A stretch of 64,000 nucleotides of DNA from Bacteroidales bacterium (GCA_016709025.1 JADJEQ010000005.1:186001-250000), one strand, 5' to 3'. Positions 44,737 to 54,279 are shown, counted from the first letter of the stretch. Numbers and translations are program-made. The notes: generated by a model from the letters alone, not told the origin.

Positions 44737-45303
44737 TCAGGATTTTACTCTTTCGTAATAATCCCCGGTGCGGGTATCAACCCTGATGCGTTCACCGTCT
44801 GTAATAAAAAGAGGAACAAAAACGGTTGCACCAGTGTCAACAGTAGCTTGTTTCAGGGTATTGGTTGCGGTATCGCCTTTAAGGCCGGGTTCAGTATAGG
44901 TTATCTGAAGCTCAACGAATGGTGGAAGATCGCAACTAAGCGGAGTTTCCGTTTCGGCGTGAAACATGATCTCTACAGATTGTCCTTCTTTGAGGAATTG
45001 GGGTGCGCTTATGATTGCTTCTTCAATGCTGACCTGATCATAGGTTTCATTGTGCATGAAATTATAACCGTTCTCATCCTTGTAAAGGAACTGATAAGGT
45101 CTGCGTTCAACCCGGGCAATATCAATCTTTACGCCTGCATTAAAAGTATTGGGTATTATTTTACCTGTTTTAAGGTTTCGCAGTTTGGTTCTTACAAAAG
45201 CTCCGCCTTTTCCTGGTTTTACATGCTGAAATTCTACAAGAGAGTACAATTCGCCATTGAATTCTATACAGATGCCATTTTTAAAATCTGCCGTTGTTGC
45301 CAT
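44737..45303 (-). CDS. efp: Translation elongation factor P
   Basis: A 188-residue factor that relieves ribosome stalling at polyproline. It has three beta-barrel domains: an N-terminal KOW-like domain with the loop HVKPGKGGAF carrying Lys32 at the tip (the position modified in some bacteria), the OB domain with QVSIEEAIISAPQFLKEG, and the C-terminal OB domain with PPFVELQITYTEPGLKGDT and ATVFVPLFI. A minus-strand TACCTTTG box at 45332-45339 gives a leader of about 22 nt. Confidence 0.95.
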   Translation of the reverse strand: MATTADFKNGICIEFNGELYSLVEFQHVKPGKGGAFVRTKLRNLKTGKIIPNTFNAGVKIDIARVERRPYQFLYKDENGYNFMHNETYDQVSIEEAIISAPQFLKEGQSVEIMFHAETETPLSCDLPPFVELQITYTEPGLKGDTATNTLKQATVDTGATVFVPLFITDGERIRVDTRTGDYYERVKS

Positions 45304-45331
45304 AAATTCTGGAATATTATTTTTGAGGGTG

Positions 45332-45339
45332 CAAAGGTA
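45332..45339 (-). promoter_or_regulatory. Putative -7 box (TACCTTTG) for efp
   Basis: Exact TAnnTTTG match on the minus strand, 29 bp upstream of the efp ATG. Confidence 0.5.
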
Positions 45340-45417
45340 TAAAAATCCTGATTGCAGACAAGAACTTATTTGTCTGTTTGTAACAGAATCATAGCTTATT
45401 AAGGGAACCGGTTATTA

Positions 45418-46077
45418 TCAATAATGGAGAGATGCAGTTTCAGGCAAAGGTGCTTTCTTATAGTCCTCCAGCCTGACCTGACGGTTGCAGAATCCGAATT
45501 CTTCCTCGATGGAGTTTGAACTGACTACTACCAGCCTGTCGTTGGTATTTTTCGCTATCAATTCATTGTACCACGCGATGGCCGCTTTGTCGAGGTTTGA
45601 AACCGGCTCATCCAGCAGTAGAACCTGCGTATCGCTCATAATAGCCAGAGCAAGCTTGAGCCTTTGTTTCATGCCTGAGGAGAAATACTTCAACGGTTTA
45701 TCAGCATTGTTCTCCAACTGGCAAACTTTGATCAGTTCCGAAGTTGACATATTCCGGACCAGGGGTTTTAGTCTCCTGTGAAAACAGATCATCTCGGTAA
45801 GTGTAAATTCCTCAATCAGTTCTATGTAAGGGGCTGCAATCGACATCAGCCTGAAAGCGTGTTCAGGCCGGATGGTATTTCCCTTCATTTCGTAACGGAT
45901 ATTACCCTGGGTAGGCATAATAGCAGAAGAAATAACCTGCAGCAGGGTCGACTTACCCGATCCGTTTGAACCAAGAATGACAGTTGCATTTCCAGTTGAA
46001 AATGTAAAATCGAGATTACTGAAAATCCAGTCTTCATTGTATTGTTTACCGGCTTTTTCAAGGATAATATCTAACAT
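45418..46077 (-). CDS. ABC transporter ATP-binding protein, orphan
   Basis: A 219-residue cytosolic ABC ATPase. Walker A is GSNGSGKS (about 36-43), the signature FSSGMKQRLKLALA is slightly off the LSGGQ consensus, Walker B is VLLLDEPVSNLD, and the H-loop histidine position reads VVVSSNS, lacking the usual histidine. No permease gene is adjacent. In Bacteroidota a similar gene often sits between lpxA and efp, so its place seems conserved, but its substrate is unknown. The non-standard H-loop suggests altered ATP hydrolysis. Confidence 0.85.
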   Translation of the reverse strand: MLDIILEKAGKQYNEDWIFSNLDFTFSTGNATVILGSNGSGKSTLLQVISSAIMPTQGNIRYEMKGNTIRPEHAFRLMSIAAPYIELIEEFTLTEMICFHRRLKPLVRNMSTSELIKVCQLENNADKPLKYFSSGMKQRLKLALAIMSDTQVLLLDEPVSNLDKAAIAWYNELIAKNTNDRLVVVSSNSIEEEFGFCNRQVRLEDYKKAPLPETASLHY

Positions 46078-46148
46078 ATCGGATAGATGTTCGGGCAGTG
46101 GTTGTAAAAAGATGTATTGGAGTTGAAGTAACCGGAGTTAGGATCAGA

Positions 46149-46934
46149 TCAGAGTTGTTTGGAATAGCCCTTCATGATTCCACGGCTTGATTTTGAAATA
46201 AATGAGATAATTTCATCACGCTCGGATGTTGCCGGAAGGTTGGCTTCGATGTACTCCAGGGCCTGGCTCACATTATTTCCCTTAAGATAGATGTATCGGT
46301 AAATATCCTGAATTTCACTGATTTTTTCTGCTGAATATCCCCTGCGGCGAAGGCCAATCGAATTTATACCTACATAGGAGAGTGGTTCTCTGGCAGCCTT
46401 GGTGAAAGGCGGTACATCTTTGCGCACCAGCGAACCACCTGAAATCATAACATGAGCACCAATATTTACAAACTGGTGCACAGCCGATAATCCACCGATA
46501 ATCGCCCAATCGTCAACGGTAATATGTCCTGCCAGGGTTGCTGCATTGGCCAGGATAACATTGTTGCCTACATAACAATCATGGGCAACATGCACATAAG
46601 CCATCAGGAGGCAATTGTTTCCGACGACTGTTTCATAGCTTGCCTTTGTTCCCCGGTTGATGGTTACAAATTCACGGATAACCGTGTTGTCACCAATTCT
46701 TACAATACTATCCTCGTTGTTGAATTTCAGATCCTGGGGAACAGCGGCAATCACTGCTCCGGGAAATATTTTACAGTTTTTCCCGATACGGGCACCTTCC
46801 ATGATGGTTACATTGGAGCCTATCCAGGTTCCTTCACCGATTTCCACATTTTTTTCAATGTTTACGAAAGGTTCAATAACAGTATTCTTTGCCACTTTCG
46901 CCTGTGGGTGCACATATGCTAATGGTTGATTCAT
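46149..46934 (-). CDS. lpxA: Acyl-ACP--UDP-N-acetylglucosamine O-acyltransferase
   Basis: A 261-residue cytosolic enzyme for the first step of lipid A synthesis. The left-handed beta-helix hexapeptide repeats span about 1-185; the catalytic histidine lies in LMAYVHVAHDCYVGNNV. A C-terminal helical domain (GLRRRGYSAEKISEIQDIYR onward) completes the LpxA fold, and the length matches the family. It starts 2 bp after the lpxC/fabZ stop, so it is co-transcribed with it. Confidence 0.95.
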   Translation of the reverse strand: MNQPLAYVHPQAKVAKNTVIEPFVNIEKNVEIGEGTWIGSNVTIMEGARIGKNCKIFPGAVIAAVPQDLKFNNEDSIVRIGDNTVIREFVTINRGTKASYETVVGNNCLLMAYVHVAHDCYVGNNVILANAATLAGHITVDDWAIIGGLSAVHQFVNIGAHVMISGGSLVRKDVPPFTKAAREPLSYVGINSIGLRRRGYSAEKISEIQDIYRYIYLKGNNVSQALEYIEANLPATSERDEIISFISKSSRGIMKGYSKQL

Positions 46935-46935
46935 G

Positions 46936-48336
46936 TCAGCAATTTGGTTTTTTGGTAATTTGTGCCATCAGTTCGGCCTCAGTCACGATTTTATTCCCAA
47001 CATAGGCTATTCCTCTCATGTGACTTATTCCTCGACGGAAAGGTGATATCAGTTCAAGGTGGAAAATAATGGTATCGCCGGGCACAACTTTTTGCCTGAA
47101 ACGCACATTTTCCATTTTCATAAAATAGGTGATGTAGTTTTCAGGGTCAGGCACAGAGCTTAGTACGAAGATACCCCCGGTTTGAGCCATGGCTTCCACA
47201 ATGAGTACTCCGGGCATTACAGGTTCTTCCGGGAAATGTCCAACGAAAAAGCCTTCATTCATGGTTACATTCTTCAACCCAACCACATCATGGTCGCTCA
47301 TATGTAAAATTTTGTCAACCAAAAGAAACGGAGGCCTGTGTGGCAGAATTCTCCTGATCTGGTTTACGTCATAAAGCGGAGGTTTGGTCAGGTCGTAGTG
47401 TGGGATAACGGGTTGAGAAAGTTCGCTTTTGATATGGTGCTTGATGATCCGTGCAAAATTAGTGTTTGCCGAATGTCCTGGCCTGCTGGCGATTACATGT
47501 CCCTTGATTCTTATTCCTGCAAGGGTCAGATCACCTATCACATCCAGCAACTTGTGCCTGGCCGGTTCGTTAGCAAAGTGAAGTTCGAGGTTATTGAGTA
47601 TGCCTTCTTTGAGTACTTCAACTTTTGGTTTGTTAAAAAACTTTGCCAGCCTGTCAAGTTCATCCTGATCAATCAGCCGGTTGACAAACACAATTGCATT
47701 GCTCAGGTCGCCGCCTTTGATAAGGTTATTCTGAATAAGGTATTCCAGCTCATGCAGGAAAACAAAAGTGCGGCACGCGCCGATCTCAGTTGCAAAGTCA
47801 TTGATATGGCTCAAATGGGCATTCTGCGTACCAAGTACTTTGGTGTCGTAATCGATCATTACCGAAACCTTGTAGGTGTCGTCAGGTAGTATGAGAAGCT
47901 CAACTTTCTTGTCAGGATCAGAAAAACGAAGTACCTCGGTAACTTTATAATATTTTCGTTCGGCATTTTGTTCAACAATTCCTGCCTTCCTGATGGCATC
48001 AACATAAAAACCGGAGCTGCCGTCGAGTATAGGGGTTTCAACGCAGTTAAGGTCAATCAGTACATTGTCGAGATCCATACCTGTAAGCGCGGCAAGTGCG
48101 TGCTCGACCGTACTGACTTTTACTCCGTTGTGCTCAAGACTGGTACCGCGCGAGGTGTCGGTTACAAAGTCAGCATCAGCATCAATGGTAGGCTGACCGG
48201 GCAAGTCAACCCTGCGAAATTTGAATCCGTGATTTTCCGGTGCGGGCCTGAAAGTGAGGGTAACTTCCTGGCCAGTATGGAGGCCTGCTCCTGAAACAGA
48301 TACAGCCTCTCTTAAGGTTTTTTGTTTTTCGATCAT
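46936..48336 (-). CDS. lpxC/fabZ: Fused UDP-3-O-acyl-GlcNAc deacetylase / 3-hydroxyacyl-ACP dehydratase
   Basis: A 466-residue fusion of two cytosolic enzymes, typical of Bacteroidota. The LpxC part (about 1-300) begins KQKTLREAVSVSGAGLHTG, with a zinc-ligand histidine at His79 (STVEHALAAL) and the SRPGHSANTNFAR loop. The FabZ part (about 320-466) begins DVNQIRRILPHRPPFLLVDK and has His367 in GHFPEEPVMPGV with the catalytic glutamate at 381 (LIVEAMAQ). The fusion ties lipid A deacetylation to supply of unsaturated or hydroxylated acyl chains. A TAAATTTG box on the minus strand at 48345-48352 puts transcription start almost at the ATG. Confidence 0.95.
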   Translation of the reverse strand: MIEKQKTLREAVSVSGAGLHTGQEVTLTFRPAPENHGFKFRRVDLPGQPTIDADADFVTDTSRGTSLEHNGVKVSTVEHALAALTGMDLDNVLIDLNCVETPILDGSSGFYVDAIRKAGIVEQNAERKYYKVTEVLRFSDPDKKVELLILPDDTYKVSVMIDYDTKVLGTQNAHLSHINDFATEIGACRTFVFLHELEYLIQNNLIKGGDLSNAIVFVNRLIDQDELDRLAKFFNKPKVEVLKEGILNNLELHFANEPARHKLLDVIGDLTLAGIRIKGHVIASRPGHSANTNFARIIKHHIKSELSQPVIPHYDLTKPPLYDVNQIRRILPHRPPFLLVDKILHMSDHDVVGLKNVTMNEGFFVGHFPEEPVMPGVLIVEAMAQTGGIFVLSSVPDPENYITYFMKMENVRFRQKVVPGDTIIFHLELISPFRRGISHMRGIAYVGNKIVTEAELMAQITKKPNC

Positions 48337-48344
48337 ACGGCTGG

Positions 48345-48352
48345 CAAATTTA
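48345..48352 (-). promoter_or_regulatory. Putative -7 box (TAAATTTG) for lpxC/fabZ
   Basis: Exact TAnnTTTG match on the minus strand, 9 bp upstream of the ATG, giving a very short leader. Confidence 0.35.
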
Positions 48353-48431
48353 GTGATTTTTTTAATCCGCTCACTATTGCGTTGTGCGTTGATAATCAGT
48401 AGTATAAAATGATAATTTTGATTTTTGTGGT

Positions 48432-49454
48432 TTAATTTCCTGTTTTCTTTTCGAGTTGGGACACCCTTTCATTCAGTTTATGAAGGTTTCTGAAATGAAC
48501 ATAAGATTTCCTGTATGCCGAAATATCAAAAGCCGGGCTTCCCATAAGAATGGAATTTGCCGGAACGGAGGTTGAAATTCCAGACTGGGCTGCAATTTTA
48601 ACATTATCGCCGATCTCAAGGTGACCTATAATACCTACCTGCCCGGCAATCATGCAGTTGGCGCCTATTTTAGCAGAGCCTGCTATCCCTGACTGAGCTG
48701 CGATCACTGTATTCTCTCCGATTTCCACATTGTGTGCAATCTGGATCAGGTTATCGATCTTTGCCCCTTTCCTGATGATTGTCGATCCGAGTGTGGCACG
48801 GTCGATCGTGGTGTTGGCACCGATTTCAACATTGTCCTCAAGTATAACATTGCCGATCTGGGCCACCTTCTGGTACTGGTTATCACTCTGTGGGGCAAAC
48901 CCAAATCCGTCGGCTCCGATCACCACGCCTGCATGCAGCGTGCAGCGTGAACCGATACTGCAGTCGCTGTATATTTTTACTCCTGCATAAATGATGGACT
49001 CATCGCCGATGGTCACATTGTCGCCAACGACAGAATTGGGATAAATTTTTGCATGATTACCGATTACCACGTTTTCTCCGATACTCACAAACTCAGCAAT
49101 GTAGCAGTTGCTGCCGATGGTTGCTGTTTCATGTATACAGGAATGTTTAGAGATGCCGGTCTTGTTTTGTTTTATCTTGTTATAGGCATCCAGCATCATG
49201 GCAAAAGCATTGTAGGCATTTTCAACCCTGATCAGGGTAGCACTGATTTCCTGTTCAGGCATGAAATCTTCATTTACAATCACTACCGATGCAAGGGTGT
49301 TGTATATATACTGGGTGTATTTCGGATTGCCGAGGAATGTGATGGAACCTGGCTCGCCTTGCTCAATTTTTGACAGTTTGCTGACTTTAATTCCCGGGTC
49401 ACCTTCAACCCTTCCGTTAATCATGGCTGCAATTTCGCCGGCAGTGAATTTCAT
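48432..49454 (-). CDS. lpxD: UDP-3-O-acylglucosamine N-acyltransferase
   Basis: A 340-residue lipid A enzyme (third step). The N-terminal domain KFTAGEIAAMINGRVEGDPG binds the uridine part; hexapeptide repeats (about 105-310) form the beta-helix with the catalytic histidine in NLIQIAHNVEIGENTVI. The end HFRNLHKLNERVSQLEKK is the usual C-terminal helix. An in-frame ATG at 49493 would add 13 residues; the ATG at 49454 matches the family start. It is the canonical copy; a shorter paralogue lies at 43704-44666. Confidence 0.93.
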   Translation of the reverse strand: MKFTAGEIAAMINGRVEGDPGIKVSKLSKIEQGEPGSITFLGNPKYTQYIYNTLASVVIVNEDFMPEQEISATLIRVENAYNAFAMMLDAYNKIKQNKTGISKHSCIHETATIGSNCYIAEFVSIGENVVIGNHAKIYPNSVVGDNVTIGDESIIYAGVKIYSDCSIGSRCTLHAGVVIGADGFGFAPQSDNQYQKVAQIGNVILEDNVEIGANTTIDRATLGSTIIRKGAKIDNLIQIAHNVEIGENTVIAAQSGIAGSAKIGANCMIAGQVGIIGHLEIGDNVKIAAQSGISTSVPANSILMGSPAFDISAYRKSYVHFRNLHKLNERVSQLEKKTGN

Positions 49455-49543
49455 ATTATTTGAGTTGATTTGATTTTTGAAAAAAAAACACAAGTTTTAT
49501 TAATGCTTAAATGCTATTGATAGTGACGTGAACGTTTTAACAT

Positions 49544-50794
49544 TCAGACAGTCATTAAGTTTTTAGGATAGCACATAAAATATTTTGTTACCGTGCTGGT
49601 GAGCAAAGAGATATTCAGTTGGTCAGAAGACCGGGCAATATCGCAGACTGTACCATCGCGCAAAAGAATGTTGATTTTATCATGTTCAGGAATATAGGCA
49701 TTGTTGGTAATTGATCCAACTCTGAATAGGTACGAGGCACTTTCAATGCCAAGTTGTGGCCATGACGCACGGATAGACTGAGTTACAGAATCTATTTCAT
49801 CGTCACTGAAAGGGGCATCGCGGAGTTCAATTCTGAACAGATGACGGTCAACCATTGCTTTACTCAGGATCGACAAGGCATCGTCGTGGTGATTCACCCA
49901 GACTTTGATGCTGGTAAACACATCGTAATCGTCGAGCAGGGCAAACTTTTCAATAAGTGAATCATCTTTGTAAAAATCTTCCCTGGAAATACGATTTCTG
50001 AGAAAATGCAAAAAGGGAGGAGTGGCAAAAATCTCTTCACCTGATTCGGCCAGCCTTTTAGCCCTTGCCAGCAGGTTGATCAACATATTCTCAGCGGCAA
50101 CTACCGTTTTATGATAATACACCTGCCAGTACATCAGACGGCGGGCAACGATGAACTTTTCGATTGAATAAATGCCTTTCTCTTCAACCATGAGCTCATC
50201 GTCCTGCACGGTTAGCATTTTGATGATCCGGTCGGTGTTGATTACGCCTTCGGAAACGCCCGTATAAAAGCTGTCGCGCTTCAGGTAGTCGAGCCTGTCC
50301 ATGTCGAGCTGGCTGGACACCAGCTGATGCAGAAAATGTTTGTGATAGGTATCGTTGAAAATCCTGATGGCCAGTGTAAGTTTTCCGTCAAACTGATCAT
50401 TCAGCTTTTGCATCATCAACACAGATAATTCTTCATGGTTAATTCCACCTGCAATGCTATGCTCAAGTGCATGTGAAAAAGGCCCGTGCCCGATGTCGTG
50501 AAGCAGGATGGCACAAAGTGCAGCTTCTGCTTCGCTTTCACTGATCTGAATCCCTTTCATCCTGAGTGTCTCGATGGCTTCCTGCATCAGATACATTGCC
50601 CCGAGTGCATGGTGAAAACGGGTGTGCAGTGCGCCCGGGTATACAAAGCCTGTCATCCCGAGTTGTCTGATCCGCCTGAGACGCTGAAACCAGGGATGTT
50701 CAATAAGATCAAACAACAATTCCGTTGGTATGGTCACGAAACCATATACCGGATCATTTATTATTTTTCTCTTGTTGCGTGAAGGGCGGCCCAC
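49544..50794 (-). CDS. HD-domain phosphohydrolase (SAMHD1/dGTPase-like)
   Basis: A 416-residue metal-dependent phosphohydrolase. LIEHPWFQRLRRIRQLGMTG and YPGALHTRFHHALGAMYL are followed by ILLHDIGHGPFSHALEHSI, giving the HD-superfamily metal ligands (histidine near 61, His99-Asp100) and the later LDMDRLDYLKRD aspartate. This group includes deoxynucleotide triphosphohydrolases, but the substrate here is not known. Start is GTG at 50794. It lies upstream of the lipid A genes on the same strand and divergent from porX, an arrangement often seen in Bacteroidota. Confidence 0.9.
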   Translation of the reverse strand: MGRPSRNKRKIINDPVYGFVTIPTELLFDLIEHPWFQRLRRIRQLGMTGFVYPGALHTRFHHALGAMYLMQEAIETLRMKGIQISESEAEAALCAILLHDIGHGPFSHALEHSIAGGINHEELSVLMMQKLNDQFDGKLTLAIRIFNDTYHKHFLHQLVSSQLDMDRLDYLKRDSFYTGVSEGVINTDRIIKMLTVQDDELMVEEKGIYSIEKFIVARRLMYWQVYYHKTVVAAENMLINLLARAKRLAESGEEIFATPPFLHFLRNRISREDFYKDDSLIEKFALLDDYDVFTSIKVWVNHHDDALSILSKAMVDRHLFRIELRDAPFSDDEIDSVTQSIRASWPQLGIESASYLFRVGSITNNAYIPEHDKINILLRDGTVCDIARSSDQLNISLLTSTVTKYFMCYPKNLMTV

Positions 50795-50803
50795 GATATA
50801 GCT

Positions 50804-50811
50804 TATCTTTG
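50804..50811 (+). promoter_or_regulatory. Putative -7 box (TATCTTTG) pointing toward porX
   Basis: Exact TAnnTTTG match on the plus strand; leader to porX would be about 140 nt and would overlap in antisense the leader of the divergent HD gene. Confidence 0.35.
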
Positions 50812-50900
50812 TAATTGCGAAAAATTGTTAAATTCAGAAGTGTCCTGATACTAAATATAGATTATCAGCATTATAGTAACCGGGCCGGATCATGACGGGA

Positions 50901-50908
50901 CAAAGTTA
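50901..50908 (-). promoter_or_regulatory. Putative -7 box (TAACTTTG) for the HD-domain gene
   Basis: Exact TAnnTTTG match on the minus strand; leader of about 100 nt to the GTG at 50794. Confidence 0.4.
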
Positions 50909-50958
50909 AGGATTTTGGAACCCCGAAAATCAAACCAGACATATTCACAAATCTTATT

Positions 50959-52512
50959 ATGGAAAATGCAACCATATTATGGGTCGACGATGAAATTGAC
51001 CTTTTAAAGCCACACATCATGTTCCTGAAGGATAAGGGCTACAATGTTTTTACGAGCAACAACGGTGGAGAAGCCCTTGAAATCATTAAATCCAGACCTT
51101 TTGATATTGTTTTTTTAGATGAACAGATGCCCGGAATATCAGGTATTGAAACACTGATGCAGATCAAAAATGCATTCCCCGGCCTCCCTGTAGTAATGAT
51201 TACCAAAAGCGAAGAAGAGACCATTATGGAAGATGCCATTGGCTCAAATATTTCCGATTACCTGATAAAACCGGTTAACCCCAATCAAATCCTGCTGAGT
51301 TTAAAGAAAAACCTGGAGAATAAGAAACTGATCAGTGAAAAAACCACGTTCAACTATCAGCAACAGTTCCGCAGTATTGGGATGGAAATAAGCAACCGGC
51401 TTAATTTTAATGAATGGAAAGAAATCTACAGGAAACTGATTTATTGGGAGCTTGAACTTGAAAAATCGACCGATAGTGGAATAGCAGATGTGCTGAAATT
51501 ACAGAAAGATGAAGCAGGTCAGGTATTCAGCCGTTATGTTGAGAACAATTATCTCGACTGGGTTCAGGGAAAGGTTGCCGAAAAGCCTGTGATGTCGCAT
51601 ACTTTGGTGAAAGAGAAATTGCTTCCGGTGATCGATGAAACCCAGGGCCTCTTTTTTATTTTGATCGACAACCTGCGATATGATCAGTGGAAAATGTTAC
51701 AGCCTATTATTGAAGAGTATTTCAGGGTTGAGAAGGATGAGATTTATTACAGCATTCTGCCAACGACAACCCAATATGCAAGAAATTCACTCTTTTCAGG
51801 TCTGCTGCCAACAGAAATCGAAAAGAAATATCCCAAATATTGGGTGAATGAAGATGAAGAAGGAACAAAGAACCAGTTTGAGTCAGAATTGCTGGGCGAA
51901 CAATTGAAGCGCTACAGCCGCGACATCAAGTATTCGTATCACAAAATACTTAATCTTACAGCCGGCCGGAAACTGGTTGAAACACTGCCCAATCTTCTGG
52001 GCAACAGATTGAATGTAGTCGTTTACAACTTTGTGGATATGCTCTCTCATGCCCGAACCGAAATGGAAGTTATCCGTGAACTGGCCGATGATGAAGCCGC
52101 TTATCGTTCCATAACGGTTTCCTGGTTTGAACATTCACCGCTTTTTGAAATTATCAGGTTTTTGGCTGAGAAAAAGATAACAACCGTAATAACCACCGAT
52201 CACGGTTCGGTGAAGGTTGATTCACCGGTTAAGGTAATTGGCGACAAGGCCACCAACACCAATCTGCGATATAAAACGGGCCGCAGCCTGAGTTACAACC
52301 GCAAGGAAGTATACGAAATCAAGAACCCGGCTGATGGGTACCTACCCAAAGGCAACGTAAGTTCAAGCTATGTTTTTTGCCGGAATGCTGATTTCTTTGC
52401 CTATCCCAACAATTTTAACTATTACGTGAATTATTACCGCAATACCTTTCAGCACGGCGGCATTTCGATGGAGGAGGTGATGGTTCCGTTTATCACATTA
52501 AAACCGAAATAA
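50959..52512 (+). CDS. porX: PorX-like response regulator with PglZ (phosphodiesterase/phosphatase) domain
   Basis: A 517-residue cytosolic regulator of T9SS. The N-terminal receiver domain (about 5-122) has phosphoacceptor Asp54 in DIVFLDEQMPG and the conserved lysine in YLIKPVNPNQ. A helical linker leads to an alkaline-phosphatase-fold PglZ domain (about 205-517). There the metal-binding aspartate is in LIDNLRYDQW, the nucleophile Thr271 is in ILPTTTQYARNS, and TTDHGSVKV is a second metal site. In Porphyromonas gingivalis PorX works with PorY and acts on cyclic oligonucleotides; here the same residues are kept, so it is probably functional. It is the likely controller of the five T9SS cargo genes in this window. 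porY is not nearby. tsaE starts 6 bp after its stop. Confidence 0.93.
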   Translation: MENATILWVDDEIDLLKPHIMFLKDKGYNVFTSNNGGEALEIIKSRPFDIVFLDEQMPGISGIETLMQIKNAFPGLPVVMITKSEEETIMEDAIGSNISDYLIKPVNPNQILLSLKKNLENKKLISEKTTFNYQQQFRSIGMEISNRLNFNEWKEIYRKLIYWELELEKSTDSGIADVLKLQKDEAGQVFSRYVENNYLDWVQGKVAEKPVMSHTLVKEKLLPVIDETQGLFFILIDNLRYDQWKMLQPIIEEYFRVEKDEIYYSILPTTTQYARNSLFSGLLPTEIEKKYPKYWVNEDEEGTKNQFESELLGEQLKRYSRDIKYSYHKILNLTAGRKLVETLPNLLGNRLNVVVYNFVDMLSHARTEMEVIRELADDEAAYRSITVSWFEHSPLFEIIRFLAEKKITTVITTDHGSVKVDSPVKVIGDKATNTNLRYKTGRSLSYNRKEVYEIKNPADGYLPKGNVSSSYVFCRNADFFAYPNNFNYYVNYYRNTFQHGGISMEEVMVPFITLKPK

Positions 52513-52518
52513 CGAAAG

Positions 52519-52956
52519 ATGGAGACTGTTGAATTCCGTTGTACAGACCTTGATGATCTTGACCGGATTGCAGGAGAATTGATCAGGATGTTTCCGGCCA
52601 AACGAATCTTTACACTTTCCGGGCCGATGGGATCGGGTAAAACAACGTTTATCCAGGCCTTGTGCCGGCAGCTTAAGGTTGTGGATGTTGTAAACAGCCC
52701 GACTTTTTCTATTGTGAATGAATACCTGACCAATGAAGGTAACAGTGTATTCCATTTCGATCTTTACCGCCTGCGCAAAGCTGAGGAATTGCTGGACATC
52801 GGTTACGAAGATTATTTCTATAGCGGTGATTATTGTTTTATCGAATGGCCCGAACTGGCTGCAGACCTCATTCCAGATGAAAGTGTGCATCTTGATATAA
52901 AAGTGGAAGACCCGGGACAGGAGAGGCTGATTACAGTTGGCAGTTTGGCCGTATGA
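52519..52956 (+). CDS. tsaE: tRNA threonylcarbamoyladenosine biosynthesis ATPase TsaE
   Basis: A 145-residue cytosolic P-loop ATPase that acts with TsaB and TsaD in t6A37 synthesis on tRNAs reading ANN codons. Walker A GPMGSGKT is at 35-42; NSPTFSIVNEY, HFDLYRLRKAEELLDIGYED and FIEWPELA are the TsaE signatures. Length is normal. It is directly downstream of porX (6-bp gap) and probably on the same transcript. Confidence 0.93.
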   Translation: METVEFRCTDLDDLDRIAGELIRMFPAKRIFTLSGPMGSGKTTFIQALCRQLKVVDVVNSPTFSIVNEYLTNEGNSVFHFDLYRLRKAEELLDIGYEDYFYSGDYCFIEWPELAADLIPDESVHLDIKVEDPGQERLITVGSLAV

Positions 52957-53011
52957 CCCTTGACTGAATTGATTTTCTTCGTACATTAGCGAAACAAATC
53001 TGTGCAATCAA

Positions 53012-54247
53012 ATGGGGGATATGGAAGAACAACAAAGGGACTTTATCATGTTCCCGTCTCATTCTGTCGGGCTGATGCCCCAGGAAGAGCGGCTGGAAGT
53101 GCGTAACAGGGCGTGTCAGCTCAGCATTGGTATTCCGAAGGAAACGGCTTTGCTTGAAAACCGGATATCGCTGGTGCCTGAGGCCGTGAGCCTGCTGATC
53201 GATGCCGGGCACCGGGTTATTGTTGAAAACAACGCGGGTGCTGCTGCTCATTTCTCCAACAATCAATACAGCGATGCCGGGGCTGAAATTGCCTATGATT
53301 CTTCAGTTGTTTTTCAGTCGGATGTGGTTATAAAAGTAGCCCCCGCTACTGTACCGGAGGTTGAACTAATGAAAGGAAAACAGGTACTGTTCTCCTCCCT
53401 GAACCTGGCCGGACTTTCCGATAATTATTTCAGGCAACTGTCGGCAAAACGCATCACAGCTTTTGCGTTTGAATACATGAAAGACAGGGATGGCAACTAT
53501 CCGGTAATCAGGGCAATGAGTGAAATTGCCGGAAATACCTCAATACTGATTGCAGCAGACTACCTGAGTCATCCCGATTATGGCAGAGGTTTGATGTTTG
53601 GCGGACTCAGCGGAATATCGCCTACCGAAGTGGTAATACTGGGTGCAGGTACGGTTGGTGAGTTTGCTACCAGGGCTGCCATGGGTATGGGTGCATTGGT
53701 TAAAGTATTTGATAATTCGGTCTATCGCCTGCGAAGGTTGCAGAATAACCTGGGCACCAGGGTGTTTACCAGTGTAATTCAGCCTAAACCGCTTACAGAA
53801 GCATTAAGAACTGCCGATGTTGCCATTGGCGCAATCCGTTCACAGGCCGGCCTTTCACCGGTTTGCGTTACCGAAGGCATGGTTCAGCAGATGAGGGCAG
53901 GAGCCATCATCATCGATGTCAGCATAGATCAGGGCGGTTGTTTCGAAACTTCTGTGATTACCGATCATAAGAATCCGGTATTTGAAAAATACGGGGTAAC
54001 CCATTACTGCGTTCCGAATATTGCATCAAAGGTGCCACGCACTGCTTCCAGGGCCCTGAGCAACCTGTTGGCGCCCATTATCCTGAAAATAGGGGAGGAG
54101 GGTGGCATCAACAACATCCTGCGCACCGATGGGGGTGTAAGACATGGCGTTTATCTCTACAATGGCATTTCAACCAACCGGTATATCAGCGAGTATTTTC
54201 ACCTGCCACACAAGGATATTGAATTGCTGATTGCAGCGTTTCATTAA
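53012..54247 (+). CDS. ald: Alanine dehydrogenase
   Basis: A 411-residue cytosolic NAD-dependent enzyme that interconverts L-alanine and pyruvate plus ammonium. LSIGIPKETALLENRISLVP is the substrate-binding N-terminal motif, followed by the AlaDH/PNT opening GHRVIVENNAGAAAHFSN. The Rossmann nucleotide site is VVILGAGTVGEFATRAAMGM, and YCVPNIASKVPRTASRALSN is the C-terminal signature. The first 35 residues are longer than in most family members and include a run rich in charged residues. It fits the amino-acid-fermenting theme of the window. Confidence 0.9.
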   Translation: MGDMEEQQRDFIMFPSHSVGLMPQEERLEVRNRACQLSIGIPKETALLENRISLVPEAVSLLIDAGHRVIVENNAGAAAHFSNNQYSDAGAEIAYDSSVVFQSDVVIKVAPATVPEVELMKGKQVLFSSLNLAGLSDNYFRQLSAKRITAFAFEYMKDRDGNYPVIRAMSEIAGNTSILIAADYLSHPDYGRGLMFGGLSGISPTEVVILGAGTVGEFATRAAMGMGALVKVFDNSVYRLRRLQNNLGTRVFTSVIQPKPLTEALRTADVAIGAIRSQAGLSPVCVTEGMVQQMRAGAIIIDVSIDQGGCFETSVITDHKNPVFEKYGVTHYCVPNIASKVPRTASRALSNLLAPIILKIGEEGGINNILRTDGGVRHGVYLYNGISTNRYISEYFHLPHKDIELLIAAFH

Positions 54248-54279
54248 TCCATATATCATCAAAATGGAGGACTTCTCGA

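Noticed and set aside
49455..49493. 13-residue N-terminal extension of lpxD
   Set aside because: LpxD proteins start at MKFTAGE-type sequence; the extension has no family match.
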